The notes: generated from the letters alone by a model not told the origin. Positions 16,688 through 24,932 are shown, counted from the stretch's first letter. The stretch: DNA of 64,000 bases from Solwaraspora sp. WMMD406 (GCF_029626025.1 NZ_JARUBF010000001.1:4744001-4808000), one strand, 5' to 3'. Numbers and translations: made by a program.

Positions 16688-16833
16688 ACCTAGGGTTCCG
16701 CCGCCGCCGGGCAGCCGTAGACGGACAGCCGGAGACGGGCAGCCGACGGCGGGACTGGTCCGAGAGGTGCAGGCGTCGGACCCGCCGACATGAGCGGGCG
16801 CGGCGTTCCACGGCGGGACAAAAGCCCGGGAGG
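16688..16833 (+). ncRNA. Guanidine-I (ykkC) riboswitch
   Basis: All three conserved blocks of the ykkC/guanidine-I aptamer are present in order: CTAGGGTTCCG at 16690-16700, GGACTGGTCCGAGAG at 16752-16766, and GGCGGGACAAAAGCCCGGGA at 16812-16831. The variable P1/P2 arms between them are GC-rich. In this class, guanidinium binding turns on guanidine export, carboxylation or hydrolysis genes. The downstream gene is a guanidine-hydrolase-like ureohydrolase followed by an ABC importer, which fits. The first base of the aptamer could be a few bases further upstream. Confidence 0.96.
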
Positions 16834-16862
16834 CAGCCGAATGTCTGGCTGTGCCTCAGCCA

Positions 16863-16883
16863 GGCCCTCATTCGGAGGTGCCC
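16863..16883 (+). promoter_or_regulatory. Hairpin that can sequester the gdmH ribosome-binding site
   Basis: GGCCCTC pairs with GAGGTGCC across the loop ATTCG, with one bulged T, burying the GGAGG that serves the GTG at 16884. Between it and the aptamer, GAGGC (16830-16834, within the last conserved aptamer block) can pair with GCCTC (16853-16857). No T-tract terminator is seen, so translational rather than transcriptional switching seems likely. Pairings were drawn by eye. Confidence 0.5.
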
Positions 16884-18053
16884 GTGGGCTTCCACCACCA
16901 CCATCATCACCACAATCACCAGCACCGCGACCAGCAGCCCAGCGACCAGCCCGAGCTGCACGGCAACTACGGCCCGGAGGCGGCGTACGCGGTCGCCCGC
17001 GAAGCCGAACTGCCCACCACCAAGTGGGAAGAGGAGATCGCCCGGGGCCTGGAGTACGGCCTGCCCGGTGCCGACTCGATCGTCGACAAGCGGATCCCGA
17101 CGTTCTCCCGTGGCGAACTGCCACACTTCGCCGGGATCAACACCTTCCTGAAGGCGCCGTACGTCGAGGACGTGCGCCGCTGCGGCGAGTACGACGTGGC
17201 GGTGCTCGGCGCGCCGTTCGACGGCGGCACGACGTACCGCTCGGGGACCCGGTTCGGGCCGCAGGGCATCCGCAAGATCTCCGCGCTGTACGGGCCGTAC
17301 TCGTTCGAACTCGGCGTCGACCTGCGGGAGTCGATCACGATCGCCGATCTCGGGGACGTGTTCACCATCCCGGCGAACATCGAGAAGACCTTCGACCAGA
17401 TCTCCAAGGCGGTCAGCCACGTCTACGCTTCCGGGGCGTTCCCGGTGGTGCTCGGTGGGGACCACTCGATCGGCTACCCGACGGTGCGCGGGGTCGCCGA
17501 ACACCTCGACGGCAACCTGGGCATCATCCACTTCGACCGGCACGTCGACACCCAGGAGACCGACCTCGACGAGCGGATGCACACCACCCCGTGGTTCCAC
17601 GCCACCGACATTCCGAACGTGCCGCCGAAGAACCTGGTGCAGATCGGCATCGGCGGCTGGCAGGCACCGCGCCCCGGAGTCAAGGTCGGCCGGGAACGCG
17701 GCACCACGATCATGACGGTCACCGACTGCGTCGAGATGGGCATCGAGGCCGCCGCCGAAAAGGCCCTCGAAGTGGCCTGGGACGGTGCCGAGGCGGTCTG
17801 GTTGTCATTTGACGTGGACTGTCTGGACGCCGCGTTCGTGCCCGGCACCGGCTGGCCCGAACCGGGTGGCTTCCTGCCCCGCGAAGTCCTCAAGTTCATC
17901 CAGTTGATCGCCGAGAAGCCCTTGGCGGGCATCGAGGTGGTGGAGTGCTCGCCGCCGTACGACAACGCCGACATCACCTCGTTGATCGCCACCCGGGTCA
18001 TCTGCGACACCCTCGGCTGCCTGGTCCGCGCCGGGCACCTGCCGCGCCGCTGA
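16884..18053 (+). CDS. gdmH: Nickel-dependent guanidine hydrolase-like ureohydrolase
   Basis: A 389-residue member of the arginase/agmatinase fold. The metal ligands are H194 (GGDHSIGYP), D218-x-H220-x-D222 (HFDRHVDTQ) and D310-x-D312 (SFDVDCLD). The D-R-H-V-D form, where most agmatinases have D-A-H-x-D, and TTPWFHAT and GTGWPEPGG are what I recall from cyanobacterial Sll1077, the Ni-dependent guanidine hydrolase that yields urea and ammonia; the length (about 390) also agrees. Residues 4-14 contain nine histidines, probably a nickel-binding arm. The GTG at 16884 follows GGAGGTG. It lies under a guanidine-I riboswitch and before an ABC importer. Agmatinase or guanidinobutyrase activity is the alternative, made less likely by the riboswitch. 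Confidence 0.9.
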   Translation: MGFHHHHHHHNHQHRDQQPSDQPELHGNYGPEAAYAVAREAELPTTKWEEEIARGLEYGLPGADSIVDKRIPTFSRGELPHFAGINTFLKAPYVEDVRRCGEYDVAVLGAPFDGGTTYRSGTRFGPQGIRKISALYGPYSFELGVDLRESITIADLGDVFTIPANIEKTFDQISKAVSHVYASGAFPVVLGGDHSIGYPTVRGVAEHLDGNLGIIHFDRHVDTQETDLDERMHTTPWFHATDIPNVPPKNLVQIGIGGWQAPRPGVKVGRERGTTIMTVTDCVEMGIEAAAEKALEVAWDGAEAVWLSFDVDCLDAAFVPGTGWPEPGGFLPREVLKFIQLIAEKPLAGIEVVECSPPYDNADITSLIATRVICDTLGCLVRAGHLPRR

Positions 18054-18100
18054 ACCCCTGAAACGCCTCACCGCAAATCCCGCTCCGCAGGAGGACATAG

Positions 18101-19129
18101 ATGCGACGTACCGCCGGATCTTCCCGCCGCTCCCCCACCCGCCGCCTGGTCGCGGCCGCCTGCGCGGCGACGCTGCTGGTCACCGCCGCCGGCTGCGGCG
18201 ACAGCGAGCCCGACGGCGACGGCTCGACCACCGTACGGTTGGGGTTCAGCGCCTGGCCCGGCTGGTTCCCCTGGCAGGTCGCGCAGGAGCAGGGGCTGTT
18301 CGAGGAGAACGGGGTCGACGTCGAGCTGACCTACTTCGACAGCTACACCGACAGCTTGACGGCGCTGGCCACCGGCAACCTGGACGCCAACAGTCAGACC
18401 CTCAACGACACGCTGTCGTCGGTCAGCGGTGGCGCGACGCAGACCGTGGTGCTGGTCAACGACAACTCGACCGGCAACGACCAGATCATCGCCGCGCCCG
18501 GGATCGACTCGGTGGCCGACCTGGCCGGCAAACGGATCGCGATCGAGGAGGGTACGGTCGACCACTACCTGCTGTTGTTGGCGTTGGCCGAGGCCGGGCT
18601 GAGCGCCGACGACGTCGAGATCAGCCCGCTGCTGACCGACGCGGCCGCCGCCGCGTTCCTGGCCGGGCAGGTCGACGCGGTCGGGGCCTTCGCCCCGTTC
18701 ACCACGACCGCGCTGGGCCGCGAGGGCAGCACGGCGATCGCCACCTCGGCGGACTTCCCCGGCGCGATCCCGGACCATCTCGTGTTCGACTCGGAGTTCG
18801 TGGCCGCGCATCCGGAGCAGGTGCAGGCGGTGGTGGACACCTGGTTCGACACCCTGGACTGGATCGCCGCCAACCCGGACGAGGCGGTGGAGATCATGGC
18901 GGCGCAGGCCGGGGTCAGCGTCGAGGACTACCGCACGTACGACGCCGGGACGACGATCTTCGACCTGGCCGACAACCAGGCGGCGTTCGAGTCGGGCGAC
19001 ACCCCGGCCAACCTGGACTTCCAGGCCCGCTCGATCGCCGAGTTCCTGGTGGAGACCGGTCTGGTGGACGAGGCACCGCCGCTGGACGGGCTGCTCGACG
19101 GGCAGTTCGTGGCGGCGGTGTCGCCGTGA
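18101..19129 (+). CDS. ABC importer substrate-binding lipoprotein (putative guanidine)
   Basis: A 342-residue secreted lipoprotein of the NMT1/SsuA-like periplasmic-binding fold. The signal peptide (residues 1-28, twin arginines in MRRTAGSSRRSPTRRL, hydrophobic AAACAATLLVTAA) ends in lipobox VTAAGC. The mature part has RLGFSAWPGWFPWQVAQEQGLF, LDANSQTLNDTL and AAFLAGQVDAVGAFAPFTTTAL. The ATG follows GGAGGACATAG. Guanidine-I riboswitches often sit before nitrate/sulfonate-type ABC transporters, and the gene follows gdmH by 47 bases, so guanidine is the likely ligand. This is inference from context. Confidence 0.88.
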   Translation: MRRTAGSSRRSPTRRLVAAACAATLLVTAAGCGDSEPDGDGSTTVRLGFSAWPGWFPWQVAQEQGLFEENGVDVELTYFDSYTDSLTALATGNLDANSQTLNDTLSSVSGGATQTVVLVNDNSTGNDQIIAAPGIDSVADLAGKRIAIEEGTVDHYLLLLALAEAGLSADDVEISPLLTDAAAAAFLAGQVDAVGAFAPFTTTALGREGSTAIATSADFPGAIPDHLVFDSEFVAAHPEQVQAVVDTWFDTLDWIAANPDEAVEIMAAQAGVSVEDYRTYDAGTTIFDLADNQAAFESGDTPANLDFQARSIAEFLVETGLVDEAPPLDGLLDGQFVAAVSP

Positions 19130-20031
19130 CCGTCGCCCCGGCCCAGGCGACCGCGAACGGCGGCCCGGACGACACCGGCCCGGCCGCGACCAGCGGTGGG
19201 GACCGGGCGTCGTGGGGGCCGCTGCCCCGGCGGCGGCCGGCCCGCCGGGTGCCGGCCCTGCTGGCCATCCGTACGCCGATCCCGGCGGCCGGGCGGTGGA
19301 CGTTGACGGTCGCCTCGATCGTGGTGCCGTTGGCCGCCTGGCAGGTCGGCAGCATGCTGGTCGACGGGCGGCCGGACTTCCTGCCGTCGCCGTTGGAGTC
19401 GGTGGCGGCCGGGGTGGAGATGGCCCGTACGGGTCAGTTGTGGACCGACACCGCCGCGACCGTCGGCCGGGTGTTGCGCGGTTTCGGCCTGGCGGTGGCG
19501 GTGTCGGTGCCGCTGGGTCTGCTGATGGGCAGCTTCCAGGCCGGTCGGGCGGCGTTGGAACCGATGATCGGCCTGCTGCGCTACCTGCCGGCCAGCGCGT
19601 TCATCCCGTTGCTGATCATCTGGTTGGGGTTGGGTGAGCCGTCCAAGGTGGCGTTGATCTTCATCGCGACGGTCTTCTTCAACACGCTGATGACCGCCAA
19701 CGTGGTCCGGACCGTGCCGGCCGGGTTGATCGACGTGTCGTACACCCTCGGTGCCCGCCGGCTCGAGGTGCTGCGCAAGGTGATCGTGCCGCACTCGCTG
19801 CCCGGCATGATCGACGCGATCCGGGTGAACGCGGCGGCGGCGTGGAACTTCGTGGTGGTCGCCGAGCTGATCAACGCCCAGTCCGGGCTGGGCTACCGGA
19901 TCGTCCGCTCGCAGCGGTTCAACCAGCTCGACAACATCTTCGCCGTACTGATCGTGATCGCCCTGATCGGCGTGGCAATCGACCTGGCGTTGCGGACGAC
20001 GCGCGACCGGGTCGGGAGGTGGGCGTCGTGA
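19126..20031 (+). CDS. ABC importer permease (putative guanidine)
   Basis: A 301-residue membrane protein with about six helices (VASIVVPLAAWQVGSML, VLRGFGLAVAVSVPLGLLMGS, LPASAFIPLLIIWLGLG and others) and the EAA-type cytoplasmic loop (DVSYTLGARRLEVLRKVIVPHSLPGMIDAIRV) that contacts the ATPase. It is of the SsuC/TauC class. The first 60 residues are a long Pro/Arg-rich cytoplasmic extension. GTGA overlaps couple it to both the binding protein and the ATPase. Confidence 0.92.
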   Translation: MTVAPAQATANGGPDDTGPAATSGGDRASWGPLPRRRPARRVPALLAIRTPIPAAGRWTLTVASIVVPLAAWQVGSMLVDGRPDFLPSPLESVAAGVEMARTGQLWTDTAATVGRVLRGFGLAVAVSVPLGLLMGSFQAGRAALEPMIGLLRYLPASAFIPLLIIWLGLGEPSKVALIFIATVFFNTLMTANVVRTVPAGLIDVSYTLGARRLEVLRKVIVPHSLPGMIDAIRVNAAAAWNFVVVAELINAQSGLGYRIVRSQRFNQLDNIFAVLIVIALIGVAIDLALRTTRDRVGRWAS

Positions 20032-20897
20032 CCGCGACCGACGGCGACGCCGCAACATCAGCCGCCGACGCCGCAACATCAGCCGACGCGCCGCTGGTGC
20101 GGCTCGACGGCGTCGGCAAGGACTTCCGGGCCGCCGCCGGCGGGTCACTGCGCGCGCTCGACGGCGTGGATCTGGCGGTACGCCGAGGCGAGTTCGTCTG
20201 TCTGGTCGGCGCTTCCGGGTCGGGCAAGTCGACCCTGTTGTCGCTGATCGCCGGGCTGGCCACGCCGAGCCGGGGCAGCGTGCTACTCGACGGCGCGCCG
20301 GTCACCGGGCCGGGACCGGACCGGGGGCTGGTGCTGCAGAGCGGTGCCGTGTACCCGTGGCGGACGGTGGAACGCAACGTCGCGTTCGGGTTGGAGCTGC
20401 TGCCGATCAGTCGGGCCGAACGGGCCCGGCGGGTTGCCTGGTATCTGGCCGAGACCGGGCTGACCGGGCTACGGCACGCGCTGCCGAAGCAGCTGTCCGG
20501 CGGGCAGCGCCAACGGGTGGCGATCGCCCGGGCACTGGCCTGCGAGCCACGGGTGCTACTGCTCGACGAGCCGTTCGGCGCCCTGGACGTGCAGACCAAG
20601 GAGGACATGCAGCTGTTCGTCCGCCGGGTGTGGGCCGACACCGGCACCACGGTGGTGATGGTGACCCATGACGTCGAGGAGGCGGTCTTCCTCGGTCAGC
20701 GGGTGGTGGTGCTGGCCAGCGACCCGGGTCGGGTCGCTGCCGACCTGCCGGTGGAGCTGCCGCCGGACCGCGACGGAGCGCCCCGGGAGCTGGCGGTCAA
20801 ACGGCTGCCCGAGTTCCTGGCGCTGCGCGCCGAGGTGGAGGACCAGGTCCGCGCCTACCACCAGCGGCACGCCGCAGCGGCCGGCTCGGGCGGCTGA
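20028..20897 (+). CDS. ABC importer ATPase (putative guanidine)
   Basis: A 289-residue ABC ATPase of the SsuB/TauB class. Walker A is GASGSGKST, the Q-loop LVLQSGAVYPWRT, the signature LSGGQRQR, Walker B VLLLDEPFGALD, and the switch histidine is in VTHDVEEA. The N-terminus has an 18-bp direct repeat that duplicates DAATSA within residues 6-18, outside the fold. The GTG start overlaps the permease stop. It energises import of the ligand of the 18101 lipoprotein. The operon ends here, convergent with the ABC-2 permease. Confidence 0.93.
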   Translation: MTATDGDAATSAADAATSADAPLVRLDGVGKDFRAAAGGSLRALDGVDLAVRRGEFVCLVGASGSGKSTLLSLIAGLATPSRGSVLLDGAPVTGPGPDRGLVLQSGAVYPWRTVERNVAFGLELLPISRAERARRVAWYLAETGLTGLRHALPKQLSGGQRQRVAIARALACEPRVLLLDEPFGALDVQTKEDMQLFVRRVWADTGTTVVMVTHDVEEAVFLGQRVVVLASDPGRVAADLPVELPPDRDGAPRELAVKRLPEFLALRAEVEDQVRAYHQRHAAAAGSGG

Positions 20898-20943
20898 CTG
20901 GCCGCCCGCTCCGGTGGCGAGCGTTCAACGGCTCGCAGCGGCG

Positions 20944-21720
20944 TCACTGCCAGCGGAAGAAGCGGGCGGCGACCAGCGCGCCGACCACGGTGGCGACGGC
21001 CAAGGCGATCAGGTGCCGGGCCTGCGGCGGCTCGCCCGACCAGGCCGCGCCGACCGCCTGCACGGCCGCCCCGAACGGCAGTGCTTCGCCGACGGTGGCC
21101 ACCGGGTCGGGCAGGTTCTGCGTCGGCCCGAACAGGCCGCCGGTCGCCGCCATCGCGAAGAAGGCCGTCAGGCCGATCGCCACCGAGGCGTTGCCGCTGG
21201 GCGCGACCGCCGCCACCAGCATCCCGACGGCGTACATGGCCGCCGCGGCGAGGGCGACGACGGCCACCGTACGGCCGGGGTGCTCGTGCGCCCGCACCCC
21301 GAATGCGACGACCGCGACGCCGAGTGCCAGCCCGACCCCGACGATGGTCTGCAGCAGACTCGTGACGACCTGCGCGGCGAGGACCATCGCCGGGTGGGCG
21401 GGGGTCACCGCCAGGCGGCGCAGCACCCCGGTCCGCCGGTAGTAGGCCAGGAAGCTCGGCATGTTCACCACCCCGATGGTGGCGATGATGACGGTGAACA
21501 CCAGCGGTAGCACGTAGACGTCGAGCACGGTGCGGCCGCCGGGCAGCGGCTGACCGCCCTGCGCGCTGACCGCGTTCATCACCAGGATCAGCAGCGGCAG
21601 CCCGATCGGGACGACCAGGCCGGCGGTGTCGCGGGCCACCATCCGGCATTCGGCGGCGACCAGCGCGGCCCAGGCGCGCGGTCCGGGCCGGCGGACGATG
21701 ATGTCGGGTGCGGTCACCAC
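20944..21720 (-). CDS. ABC-2 type exporter permease
   Basis: A 258-residue membrane protein with six hydrophobic segments (LVVPIGLPLLILVMNAV, VLPLVFTVIIATIGVVNM, MVLAAQVVTSLLQTIVGVGLALGVAVVAFG, and three more) and the ABC-2 loop LAYYRRTGVLRRLAVTP. It is coupled by a GTGA overlap to the ATPase upstream. It probably exports a drug, lipid or peptide. A divergent histidine kinase/regulator pair at 22.6-24.5 kb probably controls the exporter. Either of two adjacent GTG codons (21720 or 21717) may start it. Confidence 0.88.
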   Translation of the reverse strand: MVTAPDIIVRRPGPRAWAALVAAECRMVARDTAGLVVPIGLPLLILVMNAVSAQGGQPLPGGRTVLDVYVLPLVFTVIIATIGVVNMPSFLAYYRRTGVLRRLAVTPAHPAMVLAAQVVTSLLQTIVGVGLALGVAVVAFGVRAHEHPGRTVAVVALAAAAMYAVGMLVAAVAPSGNASVAIGLTAFFAMAATGGLFGPTQNLPDPVATVGEALPFGAAVQAVGAAWSGEPPQARHLIALAVATVVGALVAARFFRWQ

Positions 21721-22520
21721 GGCTCCTCCTCGGCGTCGCGTCCGGTACGCAGGTCGGGCGGCAGCCGATGAGTGCCGAACGGCTGGCCGGTCAGGGCGAG
21801 AAAAGCGTCGTCAAGGGTGGTGTACGGTGCTGCCGTCCCCGTGTCGGCGGCGATGCGCCGGGCTCGCGCGATCAGTCCGGCCGGGCTGTCGAGGGCGATC
21901 AGCCGGCCCCGGTCGATCAGCGCGACCCGGTCGCAGAGCCGCTCCACCTCCTCCGTCAGGTGGCTGACCAGCAGCACCGTCACCCCGTCGTCGCGCAACT
22001 GTTCGACCACCGCCCAGATGCGTCGACGGGCCTGTGGGTCCAGCCCGGTGGACAGCTCGTCGAGCAGCGCCACCCGGGGGTTGCCGACCAGGGCCAGGGC
22101 GATCGACAGCCGCTGCTGCTGGCCACCGGAGAGCTTCTCGAACCGGGTGTCGCGGCGGCCGGTGAGACCCAGCAGGTCGATCAGCTGGTCGGGGTCGGCA
22201 CCGTCGGCGTAGAAGCTGCGGTACAGCCGGACCAGTTCCCGGACGGTCAGCGCCGCGTGCAGCGCGGCGGACTGCAGCTGTACGCCGAGCACCTGGCGCA
22301 GCCGGGCCCGGTCCCGCCACGGGTCGAGGCCGAGCACCCGCACCCGGCCCCGGTCGGGTCGGCGCAGCCCGGCGATCGTCTCCACGACGGTGGTCTTGCC
22401 GGCCCCGTTGAGCCCCAGGACGCCGAGGATCTCCCCCGGTTCGACGGTGAAGCTCACCGCGTCCACGGCGACGGTCGACCCGTACCGCTTGTGGATGTCC
22501 TCGACGAGGATCGCCGGCAT
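21714..22520 (-). CDS. ABC-2 type exporter ATPase
   Basis: A 268-residue ABC ATPase of the CcmA/DrrA group. Walker A is GLNGAGKTT, signature LSGGQQQRLS, Walker B VALLDELSTGLDP, and the switch histidine is in LVSHLTEEVE. The usual DEP of Walker B is DEL here, a mild deviation. The C-terminal 50 residues (AADTGTAAPYTTLDDAFLALTGQ) resemble those of DrrA-like drug exporters. It is divergent from the histidine kinase at 22647. Confidence 0.92.
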   Translation of the reverse strand: MPAILVEDIHKRYGSTVAVDAVSFTVEPGEILGVLGLNGAGKTTVVETIAGLRRPDRGRVRVLGLDPWRDRARLRQVLGVQLQSAALHAALTVRELVRLYRSFYADGADPDQLIDLLGLTGRRDTRFEKLSGGQQQRLSIALALVGNPRVALLDELSTGLDPQARRRIWAVVEQLRDDGVTVLLVSHLTEEVERLCDRVALIDRGRLIALDSPAGLIARARRIAADTGTAAPYTTLDDAFLALTGQPFGTHRLPPDLRTGRDAEEEPW

Positions 22521-22646
22521 CGACCTACCTCCTCTGGTGCGATGTCCGCACGCTATGCCGGTCGGGCCGGCCGGCGGATCTGCCGGTGGTCACGGCCGGT
22601 GGGGGTGACTTCCGGCAGGGGCGGTACGCCGGCCGGGCCGCCTAGC

Positions 22647-23783
22647 ATGACGAGGGTGAGCCGTCTGGATCCCCGACCGTGGTCCGGGGTGGTCGGCGTG
22701 CTGACCTGCCTCGCGGTCGGCGTACCGGTGGTGGTGCTGGGTCGCGGACCGGCCGCCGGCGCGTTTCTCGTCCCGGTCTGGCTGTGGTGGGTGTGTTTCG
22801 CCGGATTCGTCGTGGCGTTGGTCGTCTGCACGCTGCTGGTGGACCGGGTCCGCGACGTCGGCACCGTGCTGGTGTTCGGCGCGCTGGTCGCCCTCGGGGT
22901 GGCGTTGGTGCTGATGGCGCCAGCGTTCGGCTGGACGCAGATCCTGCTGGTGTTCGGCGCGGCGGTCAGCACCTACCTCAACCGGTGGCCGGTGACCGCC
23001 GCCGTGGTCGGGCTCAACACCGTCGTGGCCGCCGTGGCCGCGTACCTCAGCTCGGGTGCGGTCGCCCAAGGGTTGCTGAACGCGCTGCTGTACGCCCTGC
23101 TGCAGGTGGGGGTGGTGCTGTCGGTGCGGACGTACCTGCGGGAGTTGGCGACCCGGCGCGAACTCGCCGAGGCGCACACCGAGCTGCGGGCGGCGACCGC
23201 GCTGCTCGCGCAGGCGACCCGGTCGGACGAGCGGCTGCGGATCGCCCGGGAGTTGCACGACCTGATCGGCCACCAGTTGACGGTCCTGTCGTTGGAGCTG
23301 GAGGTCGCCGCGCACCGCAGTGCCCCACCGGCGCGGGACCATGTCCTGCGGGCCCGCCGGGTCGCCCGGGATCTGCTGGCCGACGTGCGGGACGCCGTGG
23401 GCGAGCTGCGTCGGCACGCCCCGGATCTGCGCGACGCCCTGGAACGGATCGTCGCGGAGCTGCCGGAACCCGCCGTGCACCTGCGGGTCGCCGACGGGAT
23501 CGCCGTCGACGAGGCGCGGGTCACCGCGCTGGTCCGCTGCGTGCAGGAGGTGGTCACCAACACCATCCGGCACGCCGACGCGGCCAATCTGTGGGTCGAG
23601 ATCAGCGACGACGACGGGACGATCCGACTCACCGCCTGGGATGACGGCCGGGGAGCCGGCGGCCAGGTACGGCCCGGCAACGGGTTGTGCGGGATCCGCG
23701 AGCGGGTCGAGGCACTCGGCGGCCAGGTGTCGTTGGATGGCGGGCGCGGCTTCCGGATCCAGGCCGAGGTGCCAGCCGCATGA
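22647..23783 (+). CDS. NarL-type sensor histidine kinase
   Basis: A 378-residue kinase. The first 170 residues hold about five or six transmembrane helices with short loops, so the signal is probably sensed in or near the membrane. The HisKA_3 dimerisation helix has the phospho-acceptor in IARELHDLIGHQLT. The HATPase_c domain has VQEVVTNTIRHADA (N box), AWDDGRGAGG (G1) and GNGLCGIRERVEALGG (G2). The ATG overlap with its regulator downstream shows a coupled pair. It is divergent from the ABC-2 exporter, its likely target. Confidence 0.92.
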   Translation: MTRVSRLDPRPWSGVVGVLTCLAVGVPVVVLGRGPAAGAFLVPVWLWWVCFAGFVVALVVCTLLVDRVRDVGTVLVFGALVALGVALVLMAPAFGWTQILLVFGAAVSTYLNRWPVTAAVVGLNTVVAAVAAYLSSGAVAQGLLNALLYALLQVGVVLSVRTYLRELATRRELAEAHTELRAATALLAQATRSDERLRIARELHDLIGHQLTVLSLELEVAAHRSAPPARDHVLRARRVARDLLADVRDAVGELRRHAPDLRDALERIVAELPEPAVHLRVADGIAVDEARVTALVRCVQEVVTNTIRHADAANLWVEISDDDGTIRLTAWDDGRGAGGQVRPGNGLCGIRERVEALGGQVSLDGGRGFRIQAEVPAA

Positions 23784-24463
23784 CCGGTAGCCACATGACC
23801 GGCGGCCGGGTGATCAGCGTTTGTGTCGTCGACGACCAGACCCTGGTCCGGCAGGGCATCCGCAGCCTGCTGGAGCTGGCCGACGACGTCGTCGTGGTCG
23901 CCGAGGCCGACGACGGGCAGTCGGCCGTCGCGGCGGTCGAGCGGCACCGGCCGGACGTGGTCCTGCTCGATCTGCGGATGCCGGGCTGGGACGGGATCTG
24001 GGCGCTGCGGACGTTACGGGAACGCGGGATCGACGTACCCGTGCTGGTGTTGACCACGTTCGACGACGACGAGCTGGTGCTGCGGGCGTTGCGGGCCGGG
24101 GCGCGCGGCTACCTGCTCAAGGACGTGACGCTCGACCAGCTGGTCGGCGCGGTCCGTACCCTCGCCGCCGGGGGGACGCTGATCCAGCCGGCGATCACCG
24201 ACCGGCTGCTGCGGGCGGTCGGCGCCGGTGACGTGCCGGCCGCCGTGGACCGCGACGCCCCACCGATCCAGGAGCTGACCGAACGGGAACGTGAGGTGCT
24301 GCGGCTGATCGCCACCGGCTACACCAACCGGCAGATCGCCGAGGCGCTGTTTCTCGCCGAGGGCACGGTCAAGAACCACGTGTCGGCCGTCCTGGCGAAG
24401 TTGGGCACCCGCGACCGCACCCGGGCGGTGCTGCGCGCGCTGCACCACGGTCTGCTCAGCTGA
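23780..24463 (+). CDS. NarL/LuxR-family response regulator
   Basis: A 227-residue regulator. The receiver domain has the acidic pair in VVDDQTLVRQG, the phospho-aspartate in VVLLDLRMPGWDG, and the lysine in GYLLKDV. The C-terminal LuxR helix-turn-helix is LTEREREVLRLIATGYTNRQIAEALFLAEGTVKNHVS (key part TNRQIAEAL and TVKNHVSAVL). ATGA overlap with the kinase. Its 3' end overlaps the convergent HxlR gene by 8 bases. Confidence 0.94.
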   Translation: MTGSHMTGGRVISVCVVDDQTLVRQGIRSLLELADDVVVVAEADDGQSAVAAVERHRPDVVLLDLRMPGWDGIWALRTLRERGIDVPVLVLTTFDDDELVLRALRAGARGYLLKDVTLDQLVGAVRTLAAGGTLIQPAITDRLLRAVGAGDVPAAVDRDAPPIQELTEREREVLRLIATGYTNRQIAEALFLAEGTVKNHVSAVLAKLGTRDRTRAVLRALHHGLLS

Positions 24464-24932
24464 CGCGGAGACGGGCACCGGGTCCGGGGCGGGGCAGGGC
24501 GTCACGCGGGCCGGCCAGGTCGTGGCCGGCGGCGCAACGCATGGTCACGCCGACGTCGGCGCCGCAGTCGCGGTGGGCGACGGTCAGCGCCGAGCCGTCC
24601 GGGTCGGCGCAGTACCGGTCGCCCCATTGCAGCAGGGCGATCAGCACCGGCCACAGGTCGAGGCCTTTGTCGGTGAGCCGGTACTCGTAGCGGTGCCGCT
24701 CCCCCGGTTCCTGGTAGGGGTGCCGACGCAGCAGGCCCTGATCGACCAGCATGGTGAGCCGGTTGGTCAGCACCTGGCGGGGTACGCCGGTGCGTTCGCG
24801 CATCTGGTCGAAGCGCCGTACGCCGTTGAAGACCTCGCGGAGCACGACGACGGTCCACCGCTCGCCGAGGATGTCCATGGTGCGGGCGATGGTGCAGTTG
24901 TCGATGGACCAGTCGAGTGCGGTAGGTCTCAC
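24456..24932 (-). CDS. HxlR-family transcriptional regulator
   Basis: A 158-residue winged helix-turn-helix of the HxlR type: CTIARTMDILGERWTVVVLREVFNGVRRFDQM, VPRQVLTNRLTMLVDQGLLRR, and the wing ending YRLTDKGLDLWPVLIALLQWGDRY. The C-terminal 50 residues have three cysteines (ADPDGS then DCGAD and MRCAAGHDL), perhaps a redox or metal site. The GTG at 24932 is chosen because the HxlR core starts right after it. A palindromic AGGTCT array lies between it and the divergent thioesterase, which it probably controls with itself. Confidence 0.9.
   Translation of the reverse strand: MRPTALDWSIDNCTIARTMDILGERWTVVVLREVFNGVRRFDQMRERTGVPRQVLTNRLTMLVDQGLLRRHPYQEPGERHRYEYRLTDKGLDLWPVLIALLQWGDRYCADPDGSALTVAHRDCGADVGVTMRCAAGHDLAGPRDALPRPGPGARLRVS

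Noticed and set aside
16884-18053. Plain agmatinase annotation
   Set aside because: The D-R-H-V-D metal motif, length, histidine arm and the guanidine-I riboswitch upstream favour guanidine hydrolase. Agmatinase remains the fallback if phylogeny disagrees.
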